Shown here one piece after another: positions 1-8,301 of a DNA stretch of 35,147 bases; positions within the stretch are counted from its first letter, which is position 1; each line of letters begins with the position of its first letter. The DNA is from Alphaproteobacteria bacterium (GTDB lineage Bacteria; Pseudomonadota; Alphaproteobacteria; Rhizobiales; Beijerinckiaceae), in NCBI GenBank assembly GCA_016870035.1, contig VGCJ01000015.1, positions 1 through 35,147 on the forward strand, in the 5' to 3' direction. The position numbers and the translations under genes were made by a program. The notes under the pieces were generated by a model that saw only the letters and a list, made by a program, of their open reading frames with translations, ran no database searches and was not told the DNA's origin.

Positions 1-657
1 ACCTGACAAAACAACAACACGGTCAGCGATACGCAATGTCTCATTCAAATCATGTGTAACAATAACAGATGTCATGCCGAGGGCTGCATTCAATCTCTTG
101 ATCAAACGCCCAATGATTCCGACAGAAATCGGATCGAGTCCCGTGAAAGGTTCATCATAAAGCATGATCGAAGGATCGAGCGTAATAGCGCGGGCGAGCG
201 CAACGCGACGTGCCATACCGCCTGATAGTTCTGATGGCATAAGATGCGCAGCACCGCGCAACCCCACCGCTTCGAGTTTCATCAGCACAAGCGCGCGGAT
301 CATCTCTTCAGAGAGATCTGTTTGCTCGCGATAGGGAAAGGCGACATTGTCAAATACTGACAAATCGGTGAACAGCGCGCCAAACTGAAATAACATCCCG
401 ATGCGACGACGCAACTTGTAGAGCGACGATTTTGAAAGCGTCGGCACATTCTGATTTTCGACAATCACTTGACCGGAGCGCGGTGTGAGGCGCCCGCCGA
501 TCAAACCGAGCAACGTCGTTTTTCCGCCGCCTGAGGCGCCCATGATGGCGATGATTTCACCGCGCCGAATGGTCAAGCTCAAATCATCAAGAATCGGCCG
601 TTCGCCATAGGCGAACTGCACTTTCTCAATCTTCATGATGGCCTGCTCGTTACTCAT
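1..657 (-). CDS. mlaF: MlaF-type ABC transporter ATP-binding protein (partial, runs off the window)
   Basis: This is the ATPase of an Mla-type ABC system, which moves phospholipids between outer and inner membranes with MlaE, MlaD and a periplasmic carrier. I translated the minus strand from the ATG at 657; the frame stays open for 219 codons to base 1, so the C-terminus lies outside. Visible are Walker A GASGGGKTT (residues about 40-48), a Q-loop FQFGALF, the signature LSGGMARR, Walker B IMLYDEP with the following TGLDP, and an H-loop VTHD. LSGGMARR and DEPFTGLDP are typical of MlaF rather than generic importers. An in-frame ATG at 681 and another at 636 are alternative starts; none has a strong ribosome site. 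A 7-bp inverted repeat (677-683 with 91-97 bases further on at 691-697) covers the 681 start. The partner genes must lie left of the window. Confidence 0.88.
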   Translation of the reverse strand, partial: MSNEQAIMKIEKVQFAYGERPILDDLSLTIRRGEIIAIMGASGGGKTTLLGLIGGRLTPRSGQVIVENQNVPTLSKSSLYKLRRRIGMLFQFGALFTDLSVFDNVAFPYREQTDLSEEMIRALVLMKLEAVGLRGAAHLMPSELSGGMARRVALARAITLDPSIMLYDEPFTGLDPISVGIIGRLIKRLNAALGMTSVIVTHDLNETLRIADRVVVLSG

Positions 658-746
658 ATCGACTCGCCGCTCTTTGGGCATGGTTTTGTCCCATGCCGCT
701 CTCAATTGCAAATAAGTTACGGCGAAATGAAGACTATGATTTCAAA

Positions 747-1499
747 TCAATAAACGCCTTTGAGCAGAAAGCGCCGATTGATCGGCTGCAGCGGACGCGC
801 ATTCATCGGAAAAATCAGCTTGAACACATCGATATCGCTCTGCGCCGCTTCGATGGGTTGTTCAAAAATCACCCAATCCACATTCTCGGTGCAAGGCGGC
901 ATGGTCAATGAGCCACGATACCGAAACACCCCGCGCGCTTTTGGCAAAAGCGTCATGGGATCAACAGCGCCTGGCAAAGGTTGTGTGCCAAGTTTGCCTG
1001 GCGCATGGCCCATCAATTGCGAGAATATTTCATTTCGATCACCCGCACGCACGAAAATCGAGACCATCGCAAGTTTCTTCTGGCCTTGCGTATGGACAAA
1101 CTGAATTTCCATCGCGTGACGAACGCCATCGACCGCATGTTCTGCGGGTACATGAAATAGAATTTGCTTCAGCGCGAATTCTTCGCCGCCAAGCTTCATC
1201 GTGCTGCCTTTAGCGACCTGCGCATAGACAGAGCGGCCATTATTCACCATCGGAAAGGGCTGAGCTTTCCAATCGAAAGAGAGAGGCTCGACCGACGAGA
1301 TGTAATAAGGGCGCAGATCAATCGGTGATTGCTCAAGACCCGCGCCGCAGGCGGCATTGGCAGCTTCGAGTTCAGCCCATTTCTCAGGACCTTCAGGACC
1401 ATTATAGGTCCAGGCTTTGCCTTCTTGAGCGCGGGCGGCCCCGATGTGAAGCAGAAAGCCAAGCACCCCAAAAGTCACGAAACGCACAAACTGAACCAC
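747..1499 (-). CDS. periplasmic alpha-carbonic anhydrase-like protein with degenerate zinc site
   Basis: The 250-residue protein has a signal peptide (hydrophobic residues 5-22, cleavage probably after ARA at 24), so it acts in the periplasm. Family hallmarks: EQSPIDL (56-62), NNGRS (86-90), the PAEHAVDG stretch (118-125), YRGSLTMPPCTE (194-205) and a C-terminal NRRFLL. Cys51 and Cys203 fit the disulfide of bacterial alpha-CAs. True enzymes hydrate CO2 with zinc held by three histidines. Aligned by eye to the canonical HFH...ExH pattern, the first ligand is Leu114, the second His116 is kept, and the third is Gln133 (EIQFVH in place of ExHxVH). The proton-shuttle His is Arg89. Thr199 and Glu120 are kept. 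The fold assignment is firm; carbonic anhydrase activity is doubtful, and a binding role like that of animal CA-related proteins is an inference. It lies 89 bp upstream of mlaF on the same strand. Confidence 0.9.
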   Translation of the reverse strand: MVQFVRFVTFGVLGFLLHIGAARAQEGKAWTYNGPEGPEKWAELEAANAACGAGLEQSPIDLRPYYISSVEPLSFDWKAQPFPMVNNGRSVYAQVAKGSTMKLGGEEFALKQILFHVPAEHAVDGVRHAMEIQFVHTQGQKKLAMVSIFVRAGDRNEIFSQLMGHAPGKLGTQPLPGAVDPMTLLPKARGVFRYRGSLTMPPCTENVDWVIFEQPIEAAQSDIDVFKLIFPMNARPLQPINRRFLLKGVY

Positions 1500-1594
1500 A
1501 CGACACTCCCACCAATAAGCCTGAAAACGGCCAAGGACCTCGGATTTCTAGCGAATTCCGTGCCAAACGATCGGCTTTCTGCAGTGTGTGGAGC

Positions 1595-1798
1595 TTAGAA
1601 ATCGCTCGCTATCCCTTTATTTTCCCAGTCACCATAACGGACGGGCTCCGGCCCCGCACGGCCATTCACTTCCACCGGTCGGTCCTGATGAGCCGCCGTT
1701 TCCCGTCGCGCCTGCGCTTCCTCAAGTGCCCTTTGGGCGGCAGGCGTGAGTGTTTTCGCTGGCAATTCAAGTTCTGGGGGAGACTGAGGCTCAGCCAT
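1595..1798 (-). CDS. succinate dehydrogenase assembly factor 4 family protein (DUF1674)
   Basis: This 67-residue protein ends in the family signature RYGDWENKGIASDF, the conserved C-terminal block of DUF1674/SDHAF4. In mitochondria and bacteria this family binds the free flavoprotein SdhA and helps its flavinylation and assembly into complex II. The N-terminal half is Pro/Ala/Glu-rich and poorly conserved, as usual. I chose the ATG at 1798 because AGAGG lies 8 bases before it; the in-frame GTG at 1807 overlaps that ribosome site. The sdhCDAB operon that would use it is at 27373-30777 of the same window, about 26 kb away. It is divergent from rsmB, with about 110 bp between them for both promoters. 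Confidence 0.85.
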   Translation of the reverse strand: MAEPQSPPELELPAKTLTPAAQRALEEAQARRETAAHQDRPVEVNGRAGPEPVRYGDWENKGIASDF

Positions 1799-1911
1799 AA
1801 TTATCACCTCTCACGGTTTAAACCGCTCTTGCGGTTTAGGCTTTTCTGGTCGCATAGAGGAACTGGGTCAAGGCGACGTCTTGACCGACCTGATCCTACA
1901 AAGGGCTTTTT

Positions 1912-3267
1912 GTGCCTCCAAATCCACACTCCGCCACGGCTCCATCGCATCCCGGCCTTGCTGCGCGCGCTTCAGCGGTCACAGCCATCGATGACTTCCT
2001 CACAAAAAGCCAGCCGCTTGATGAGACGCTTGAACGTCTTTTGGAGACGCCCGCCGCGCGCGAACTTCCCGATCGCGATCGGGGCCTTGTACGCGCCATC
2101 GCCATGGCTGCCATCCGTAGGCTGGGCACCATCGCGAAGGCGTTGGAAGAGCGCATCGAACGCGGATTACCCAACCATTCGGGGCAGTTGGAAGCAATTT
2201 TGATCTCAGGCGCCGCCCAGATTCTCTTTCTCGATGTCCCGGATCATGCGGCAGTCGATCTGTCAGTGCGGCTTGTTCAGGCCAATTACGACGCCAAGCG
2301 GTTCACTGCGCTTTCCAACGCAGTTTTGCGGCGGATCGCGCGCGAAAAAGATGAAATCCTCAAAAAATCCGACCCGCTGACCATCGACACACCAGAATGG
2401 CTCGCCAACCGCTGGATTAAAACCTATGGCGCGGAGAATGCAGCGAAGATTGCGGCAGCATTCCGCAGCGAGCCCGCCATCGATCTGACTATGCGTGCTG
2501 ATCCCGAGATATGGGCGGAAAAACTCAATGCAAAAATCCTCCCTACCGGCTCGCTGCGCTTACGCGACCGAACGCCGGTTCGTGCGCTTGCCGGTTATGA
2601 AGAGGGGGCATTTTGGGTTCAGGACACGGCGGCTGCGCTGCCAGTTCGTCTCCTTGACCCGAAACCTGGTGAAACCATTGCCGATCTATGTGCGGCACCT
2701 GGAGGCAAAACGGCACAACTTGCGCTCTCGGGCGCGCATGTGACCGCGGTTGACCGATCAGAAAAACGCGTCTCACGGCTTTCTCAAAACATACAGCGTT
2801 TGGGATTTTCGGTTGATGTTGTTGTCGCGGATGCAAGCCTCTGGCGCGGCGGACCTTTCGACGCGATCCTGCTTGATGCGCCCTGCACGGCGACCGGTAC
2901 CATTCGCCGCCATCCCGATGTCGCGTGGCTCAAATCAGAAGAAGACCTCGGAAAACTCACTCAACTTCAGCAACGGCTTCTCGATCACAGCGCGGAACTT
3001 TTAAAACCCGGCGGTCGCTTGATTTACTGCACATGTTCGCTCGAACCCGAGGAAGGTGAAGAGCAGATCAAGACATGCCTCGCCCGAAATCCGTCCCTGC
3101 GCCTCGTGTACTTTGAAGCAAAAAAGCTTCCTTGGCTTGGGGAAGAGCTCGCCGATGCGATTACAACTGAAGGATTTTTAAGAACACTTCCCTTCATGAT
3201 GCCGGATGATGATCCACGTCTTGCGGGGCTCGACGGATTTTTTGCGGCGAAACTCAAAAAAATCTGA
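1912..3267 (+). CDS. rsmB: 16S rRNA m5C967 methyltransferase RsmB family
   Basis: This 451-residue enzyme would transfer a methyl group from S-adenosylmethionine to a cytosine C5 of 16S rRNA. An N-terminal NusB-like RNA-binding region (residues about 17-150) precedes a Rossmann methyltransferase domain. The SAM motif is DLCAAPGGKTAQL (258-270). Both cysteines of the RCMT mechanism are present: Cys325 in LDAPCTATGT (product release) and Cys375 in YCTCSLEPEE (nucleophile). Translation is set at GTG 1912, with AAAGGG six bases before it; no ATG lies near the expected N-terminus. The order rsmB, heparinase-like gene, purH is common in Hyphomicrobiales. Other m5C-RNA methyltransferases share these motifs; the NusB-like domain is what favours RsmB. 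Confidence 0.92.
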   Translation: MPPNPHSATAPSHPGLAARASAVTAIDDFLTKSQPLDETLERLLETPAARELPDRDRGLVRAIAMAAIRRLGTIAKALEERIERGLPNHSGQLEAILISGAAQILFLDVPDHAAVDLSVRLVQANYDAKRFTALSNAVLRRIAREKDEILKKSDPLTIDTPEWLANRWIKTYGAENAAKIAAAFRSEPAIDLTMRADPEIWAEKLNAKILPTGSLRLRDRTPVRALAGYEEGAFWVQDTAAALPVRLLDPKPGETIADLCAAPGGKTAQLALSGAHVTAVDRSEKRVSRLSQNIQRLGFSVDVVVADASLWRGGPFDAILLDAPCTATGTIRRHPDVAWLKSEEDLGKLTQLQQRLLDHSAELLKPGGRLIYCTCSLEPEEGEEQIKTCLARNPSLRLVYFEAKKLPWLGEELADAITTEGFLRTLPFMMPDDDPRLAGLDGFFAAKLKKI

Positions 3268-3384
3268 ACCCAAACAAGTCCTGTTTTTCTTCACTTTTGC
3301 CATGCCCCGGCCCCAATTTGGACCTTTGACAGGGTTTGGGCTAAGTAATGTCGGGTGTGAATCGGTTAAGCGGGGTAGTGCCAT

Positions 3385-5097
3385 ATGACAGGCGAAAGAC
3401 GCGGCAGCGTCGGACGCATGGCAAAATTTGCCCTGCGGCGGGCAGCCATCAAAGCCGTTTCCGGCCTGATCGCTCCCTTTCGATTGTTCAGCCTTTCACC
3501 CTTTCGAGGGCGGATCGAACGCATTCTGATCGCCCCGCAAGATTTAAGAACAAGTGATCCGACAGCGGCGGGTGATATCTATTCCGGCTATTTTGCTTTT
3601 GCCGGAAAAATTCTCGCGACCGAAGGACAATCTCCTTTCACAGCTATTCCTCCGTCACGCGCTTGGGCAGAAACGCTGAATGGTTTTGGGTGGCTTCGCG
3701 ATATCCGTGCCGCTGACACGGCCTTGTCACGCGCCAATGCCCGTACGCTCGTTGATGATTGGATCAAAACTCATGGACGCCCCAACGCATCAGAAGCGTG
3801 GACAAGAGCTGTGATCGCACGACGATTGATGTCGTGGATTAGTCATTCACCTGTAATTCTTGATGGTGCGGATCGCGCTTTTTATCGCCGCTTCATGATG
3901 TCAATTCGTCGGCAAGCCGCTTATCTTTGGAAAAAATCAAGAAGCATTGGTCAAGAAGCCGGACGTCTTGAATCCGCGATTGCGCTTACAGCTGTTGCGC
4001 TTTGCACCAATCTTGGACTTGGGCGAAAGCGTCGCGTGGTCAAACATCTGATCAAGCAATTGCAGAAAGAAATTTTATCGGATGGCGGTCATATCAGTCG
4101 TAATCCGCAGGCGCTGATTGATCTTCTCGCTGACCTTCTGCCGTTGAAACATTGTTTCCCGTCAAATGAATTTCCGCCACCGCCAGAACTATTAAACGCG
4201 ATTGATCGCATGATGCCGATGTTGCGTTTGTTCAGACATGATGATGGCACTGTGGCTTTGGTTAACGGTATGAGTACAACGCCGCCTGATACGATTGCGA
4301 CTTTGCTCGCCTATCAAGATGCGCGTGCGGGCACCGCTGAAACCGCTGGGCCATCAGGCTATCGACGCATACATGGCGAAGACACAATTTTGATGATGGA
4401 TGTTGGTCGCCCACCGCCTGAAGCGTTTTCGCTAACAGCTCACGCGGGTTGTCTCTCTTTTGAATTATCCGATCGCGGTGAAAAAATAATTTCGAATTGT
4501 GGTGCGCCGCCAGAAGGACGTGACACCTATCGTGCTTTGGCACGCGCGACCGCTGCACATTCGACACTTGTGATCGATGATACATCAAGCTGTCACTTTG
4601 CTCCCATTGATGAGGATCGATGGCCGGCGGGGGGCCCCGCGCTTGAGGGCCCGCATAAAGTGACCGCATTGCGTGAAAGTGACGAAGCGAGTGAAAAGAT
4701 TACGGCTACGCATGATGCCTATGCGCGTAAATTCGGTGTCATCCATCGCCGTACACTGACACTCGGCCGTGATGGTGGATGGCTGATTGGCGAAGACGGG
4801 CTTGAACCGGCCTCAAAGCGGAAATCCATTAAGAAAAATCCAATAGCTTTGCGTTTTCATCTTCATCCCGCGATCCGGGTTGATGTCCAAGAGCCGGAGA
4901 TTGTGAAGCTCCACCTGCCCTCCGGAACGATTTGGACCTTCTCTTGTGAAAAGCCTGTGGCCGTCGAAGAAAGCATTCTGTTCGCTTCGCAAGATGGCTC
5001 GCGTCGGACAGCCCAGCTCGTGATTGCCGAGACCACTGATCTTGGCCGGATCAAATGGTCCCTCGTCCGCGAAGGGGACTCGCCAGCCGCACGGTGA
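3385..5097 (+). CDS. heparinase II/III family protein
   Basis: This 570-residue protein matches the family found between rsmB and purH in many Hyphomicrobiales. An all-alpha N-terminal half (to about residue 310; e.g. GRLESAIALTAVALCTNLGL at 193-212) resembles the alpha/alpha toroid of polysaccharide lyases. A beta-rich heparinase_II_III domain follows, opening with HGEDTILMMDVG (330-341) and HAGCLSFEL (353-361), then AHSTLVIDD (391-399). Founding family members cleave acidic polysaccharides, but the substrate of this cytoplasm-bordered version is not known to me. There is no clear signal peptide, only a basic N-terminus followed by a moderately hydrophobic stretch. The start is uncertain: ATG 3385 has only a weak GGGGTAG upstream, and ATG 3418 (MAKFALRR) is possible. 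The neighbours do not explain its job. Confidence 0.85.
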   Translation: MTGERRGSVGRMAKFALRRAAIKAVSGLIAPFRLFSLSPFRGRIERILIAPQDLRTSDPTAAGDIYSGYFAFAGKILATEGQSPFTAIPPSRAWAETLNGFGWLRDIRAADTALSRANARTLVDDWIKTHGRPNASEAWTRAVIARRLMSWISHSPVILDGADRAFYRRFMMSIRRQAAYLWKKSRSIGQEAGRLESAIALTAVALCTNLGLGRKRRVVKHLIKQLQKEILSDGGHISRNPQALIDLLADLLPLKHCFPSNEFPPPPELLNAIDRMMPMLRLFRHDDGTVALVNGMSTTPPDTIATLLAYQDARAGTAETAGPSGYRRIHGEDTILMMDVGRPPPEAFSLTAHAGCLSFELSDRGEKIISNCGAPPEGRDTYRALARATAAHSTLVIDDTSSCHFAPIDEDRWPAGGPALEGPHKVTALRESDEASEKITATHDAYARKFGVIHRRTLTLGRDGGWLIGEDGLEPASKRKSIKKNPIALRFHLHPAIRVDVQEPEIVKLHLPSGTIWTFSCEKPVAVEESILFASQDGSRRTAQLVIAETTDLGRIKWSLVREGDSPAAR

Positions 5098-5125
5098 CGC
5101 TCATCCCCATCTTCGCCTAAAGACG

Positions 5126-5158
5126 CGGGTTACGATGGCTGCAAATTATGCTAACCCG
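5126..5158. promoter_or_regulatory. inverted repeat CGGGTTA-N19-TAACCCG upstream of purH
   Basis: Two perfect 7-base arms (5126-5132 and 5152-5158) lie between the heparinase-like stop and the purH start, 64 bases upstream of the latter. It could be an operator for the purH-ccmCDG unit or a weak terminator for the upstream gene. It lacks a following T run, so an intrinsic terminator is less likely. I recognise no known regulator site. Confidence 0.3.
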
Positions 5159-5222
5159 ACTGTCTCATCGCTGGTTTTTGTTGATGAAATCCACCTGTCC
5201 CTCGCTTTGATGTTTGCTCGAC

Positions 5223-6815
5223 ATGCCAAAAAATCTGCGCCCCGTCTCCCGCGCTTTGCTCTCCGTTTCCGATAAAACGGGCCTCATTGATTTTGCCAAA
5301 GCGCTAAACGCACAAGGCATTGAGCTTCTATCAACCGGAGGAACGGCAAAAGCCATCGCCGCCGCAGGGATTCCGGTTCGTGATGTCTCCGAAGTCACGG
5401 GCTTTCCTGAAATGATGGATGGCCGTGTCAAAACATTGCATCCCAAAATTCATGGCGGTTTGCTTGGGATCCGTGGAAATCCTGAACATGAAGGGGCAAT
5501 GCTTGCGCATGGCATTGGCGCCATCGATCTCTTGGTTGTGAATCTCTATCCCTTCGAGGATACACTTACACGTTCAAAAGACTATGACACGTTGATCGAG
5601 AATATCGATATAGGCGGTCCGGCGATGATTAGAGGCGCTGCCAAAAATCATGGTGATGTTGCGGTTGTGGTAGATGTTGAAGATTACACACTCATCATTC
5701 ACGAACTTGAAAATAACAAAAGCGCGACAACATTAGCCACACGCAAAGCACTTGCTGCAAAAGCCTATGCGCGCACATCCGCTTATGATGCCGCGATTTC
5801 AAATTGGTTTGCCTCTGAAATTCATCAAGTAACACCTGAATGGCGCGGCTTTGGCGGCAAAAAAATCGAAGTGATGCGTTATGGTGAAAATCCGCATCAA
5901 AGCGCTGCGTTCTATAAAACCACAGAGGCACGTTTTGGCATTGCCACAGCAAAACAATTACAAGGCAAACAACTCTCCTACAATAACATCAATGATACCG
6001 ATACCGCTTTTGAATGTGTCGCTGAATTTAATCCGTCAACCACTGCGGCGGCGGTGATCGTGAAACACGCCAATCCTTGCGGAGTAGCGATCGGCGCATC
6101 ACTGCTTGAAGCCTATCGTGATGCGCTCAGATGCGATCCCGTCTCGGCTTTCGGAGGAATTGTTGCGCTTAATCGGAAACTCGATGCAGAGACCGCACAA
6201 GCCATTGTCGACATCTTCACCGAAGTGATCATCGCTCCGGAAGCGGATGATAATGCAATTGCGCTCATCGCTTCAAAGAAAAATCTTCGCTTGCTTGTAA
6301 CAGGCGGTGTGCCGGATCCGCGTGCGGCGGGACTTCAATTGAAAACCGTTGCAGGAGGGTTTCTCGCACAAAGCCGCGACAATGCCGTTATTGACGATAT
6401 GACGCTTAGTGTTGTTACAAAGCGTGCGCCGACGGAGAAAGAATTTTCCGATATGCGCTTTGCGTTTCGCGTCGCAAAACATGTGAAATCCAACGCGATT
6501 GTCTATGCCAAAAATGGCGCGACCGTTGGAATAGGCGCCGGACAAATGAGCCGGATTGATTCGGCCCGTATCGCCGCTTGTAAAGCCGAAGACGCCGCCA
6601 AGCTCGCGCATGAGCCTGAAAGCCTCGCGAATGGGTCCATTGTTGCGTCTGACGCCTTCTTCCCTTTTGCTGACGGCTTGATCGCGGCAGCGAAAGCGGG
6701 GGCGACCGCCATAATTCAGCCGGGTGGTTCATTGAGAGATGACGAGGTCATTGCGGCTGCTGATGCGCATGGGCTAGCAATGGTCTTTACGGGAACCCGT
6801 CATTTCAGGCATTGA
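5223..6815 (+). CDS. purH: bifunctional AICAR formyltransferase / IMP cyclohydrolase PurH
   Basis: PurH catalyses the last two steps of IMP synthesis: formylation of AICAR with 10-formyl-tetrahydrofolate, then ring closure. The N-terminal MGS-like cyclohydrolase domain shows [46 protein letters not shown] and VVNLYPF. The C-terminal transferase domain has [13 protein letters not shown], the catalytic KHANPCGVA, and ends [12 protein letters not shown] and FTGTRHFRH. From ATG 5223 it is 530 residues, close to E. coli PurH (529). The in-frame TTG at 5214 is less likely because the conserved sequence begins right after the ATG. Only seven bases separate its stop from ccmC, so it probably heads a purH-ccmCDG transcript. 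Confidence 0.97.
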   Translation: MPKNLRPVSRALLSVSDKTGLIDFAKALNAQGIELLSTGGTAKAIAAAGIPVRDVSEVTGFPEMMDGRVKTLHPKIHGGLLGIRGNPEHEGAMLAHGIGAIDLLVVNLYPFEDTLTRSKDYDTLIENIDIGGPAMIRGAAKNHGDVAVVVDVEDYTLIIHELENNKSATTLATRKALAAKAYARTSAYDAAISNWFASEIHQVTPEWRGFGGKKIEVMRYGENPHQSAAFYKTTEARFGIATAKQLQGKQLSYNNINDTDTAFECVAEFNPSTTAAAVIVKHANPCGVAIGASLLEAYRDALRCDPVSAFGGIVALNRKLDAETAQAIVDIFTEVIIAPEADDNAIALIASKKNLRLLVTGGVPDPRAAGLQLKTVAGGFLAQSRDNAVIDDMTLSVVTKRAPTEKEFSDMRFAFRVAKHVKSNAIVYAKNGATVGIGAGQMSRIDSARIAACKAEDAAKLAHEPESLANGSIVASDAFFPFADGLIAAAKAGATAIIQPGGSLRDDEVIAAADAHGLAMVFTGTRHFRH

Positions 6816-6822
6816 TATCGGC

Positions 6823-7563
6823 ATGTCGATTTTCACTTACGCCAATCCTCAGCGCTTTCTCCGCTTTGTGCATTATGTGCTTTTACCGGTGCTTCTGATT
6901 GGCGCCATGCTGAGTGCAGTCGGTCTTTACGCCGCTTTCGCACTCGCTCCCGCCGATTATCAGCAGGGAGAGACGGTACGCATCATGTATATTCATGTGC
7001 CCGCCGCTTGGCTCTCGATGGCGTGCTATGGACTGATGGTGCTCTCGTCGATTGGCACTTTGGTGTGGCGTCATCCCCTTGCTGATGTATCAGCGCGTGC
7101 GATGGCGCCTATTGGCGCGGCTTTCACAATCATTTGTCTCGTCACGGGATCTCTCTGGGGCCGCCCGATGTGGGGTACCTGGTGGGTATGGGATGCGCGG
7201 CTCACTTCGGTTCTCGTGCTGTTTCTGATTTATTGCGGCATTCTCGCGCTCTGGAATGCGTTTGAAGATCCTGCACGCGCGGGACGCGCAGCTGCGGTGA
7301 TGACTCTTGTCGGCGCCATCAATCTGCCGATTATAAAATTTTCAGTTGATTGGTGGAACACGCTTCATCAATCCGCGAGTGTGTTTCGCATGGGCGGACC
7401 AACAATCGACAAATCCATGTTGTGGCCGCTGCTTCTTGTCGCCATCGGCATGACGATTGTGATGATCGGTCTACATCTGGCTGCGATGCGTAATGAAATT
7501 CTAGCACGGCGGTTACGCACGATGCGTGTGATGGCTGCGAGTGGAGAGGGCCATGCTCACTGA
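6823..7563 (+). CDS. ccmC: cytochrome c maturation heme protein CcmC
   Basis: CcmC is the inner-membrane protein that presents heme to the chaperone CcmE in system I cytochrome c biogenesis. The 246-residue sequence has about six hydrophobic helices and the periplasmic tryptophan-rich WWD motif, visible as WGTWWVWDARLTS. Flanking conserved histidines lie in YIHVPAAWLSM and in the DWWNTLHQSASVFR loop. It follows purH by seven bases and overlaps ccmD by 11 bases, so translation of the three ccm genes is probably coupled. The usual upstream ccmA and ccmB genes are not in the window. Confidence 0.95.
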   Translation: MSIFTYANPQRFLRFVHYVLLPVLLIGAMLSAVGLYAAFALAPADYQQGETVRIMYIHVPAAWLSMACYGLMVLSSIGTLVWRHPLADVSARAMAPIGAAFTIICLVTGSLWGRPMWGTWWVWDARLTSVLVLFLIYCGILALWNAFEDPARAGRAAAVMTLVGAINLPIIKFSVDWWNTLHQSASVFRMGGPTIDKSMLWPLLLVAIGMTIVMIGLHLAAMRNEILARRLRTMRVMAASGEGHAH

Positions 7564-7723
7564 TCCTCATTTTGGATTTATCTTTGCTGCCTATTTTATA
7601 GCGGCACTCATTTTCTTGGGCGTAAGCCTTTGGATTTGGATTGGTCATCGACATGTGACACGCGCGCTTGATGAGCTTGAACAAGCCGGATTACGCCGTC
7701 GCTCGGAAAGAGAAAAAGAATGA
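7553..7723 (+). CDS. ccmD: heme exporter protein CcmD
   Basis: A small 56-residue membrane protein with one hydrophobic helix (FGFIFAAYFIAALIFLGVSL) followed by a basic, charged tail rich in Arg and Glu. This fits CcmD, which stabilises CcmC and helps release heme-loaded CcmE. I chose ATG 7553 because GGAGAGG sits directly before it; the in-frame GTG at 7541 is part of that ribosome site. It overlaps the end of ccmC by 11 bases and the start of ccmG by 4 (ATGA). Sequence alone is weak at this length; position between ccmC and ccmG makes the call. Confidence 0.88.
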   Translation: MLTDPHFGFIFAAYFIAALIFLGVSLWIWIGHRHVTRALDELEQAGLRRRSEREKE

Positions 7724-8289
7724 GTGAGGAAACGACGTCACGCGCCAGATGGCTTATTCTTCCAGTGCTTATCTTTGCAGCACTTGCAGCGCTATTTGCG
7801 TTTCAATTAATCCGTGGTCCCTCGAATACACTGCCTTCGACGATGGTCGGCAAAGCCGCGCCGGACTTCTCGCTACCACCGCTCGCCGGCATTCAACGTG
7901 ATGGCGTAGCGCTTCCGAGCTTGAGCAAAGCCGATTTCATCGGGCCTGTCACTTTGGTGAATATTTTTGCGTCTTGGTGTGCGCCTTGTCGTGAAGAACA
8001 TCCTAGACTTATTGAACTAGCTAAAGATCAACGTATCCGTCTTGTCGGTATCAATTACAAAGATGAGCCTGATAATGCACGGCGCTTTCTTGGCGCGCTT
8101 GGCAATCCCTATGCGGCGATTGGTACCGACCAGGCCGGACGCGCCGCGATTGATTGGGGCGTCTATGGAGTGCCCGAAACTTTTGTGATCAATCGCAAAG
8201 GTCAGATTGCCTATAAACATGTCGGGCCAATTACCGACGACTCACTTAAAGGCATGTTGGGTGAAGCGATCACAAAAGCCGCTAACTAA
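7720..8289 (+). CDS. ccmG: thiol:disulfide interchange protein CcmG (DsbE)
   Basis: This 189-residue membrane-anchored thioredoxin-like protein reduces apocytochrome c cysteines in the periplasm before heme attachment. One N-terminal transmembrane anchor (about residues 11-30) is followed by a thioredoxin fold with the redox motif WCAPC (86-90) in NIFASWCAPCREEHP. The acidic GINYKDEPDNARRFL stretch and the cis-proline region GVYGVPETFVI are characteristic of DsbE/CcmG. Its ATG overlaps the ccmD stop (ATGA). It ends the ccm run; a compound palindromic repeat begins 12 bases after its stop and may help end transcription. Confidence 0.95.
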   Translation: MSEETTSRARWLILPVLIFAALAALFAFQLIRGPSNTLPSTMVGKAAPDFSLPPLAGIQRDGVALPSLSKADFIGPVTLVNIFASWCAPCREEHPRLIELAKDQRIRLVGINYKDEPDNARRFLGALGNPYAAIGTDQAGRAAIDWGVYGVPETFVINRKGQIAYKHVGPITDDSLKGMLGEAITKAAN

Positions 8290-8301
8290 AAAGAATAAAT
8301 T

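Noticed and set aside
677-697. Inverted repeat GGCATGG-N7-CCATGCC near the mlaF start
   Set aside because: A short 7-bp stem that may only reflect chance around an alternative ATG; no T run and no known regulator site.
1325-2203. 292-codon plus-strand open frame over the carbonic-anhydrase-like and SDHAF4 region
   Set aside because: It is antisense to two genes with clear family motifs and overlaps rsmB; its own translation is Arg/Pro-rich without any recognisable domain.
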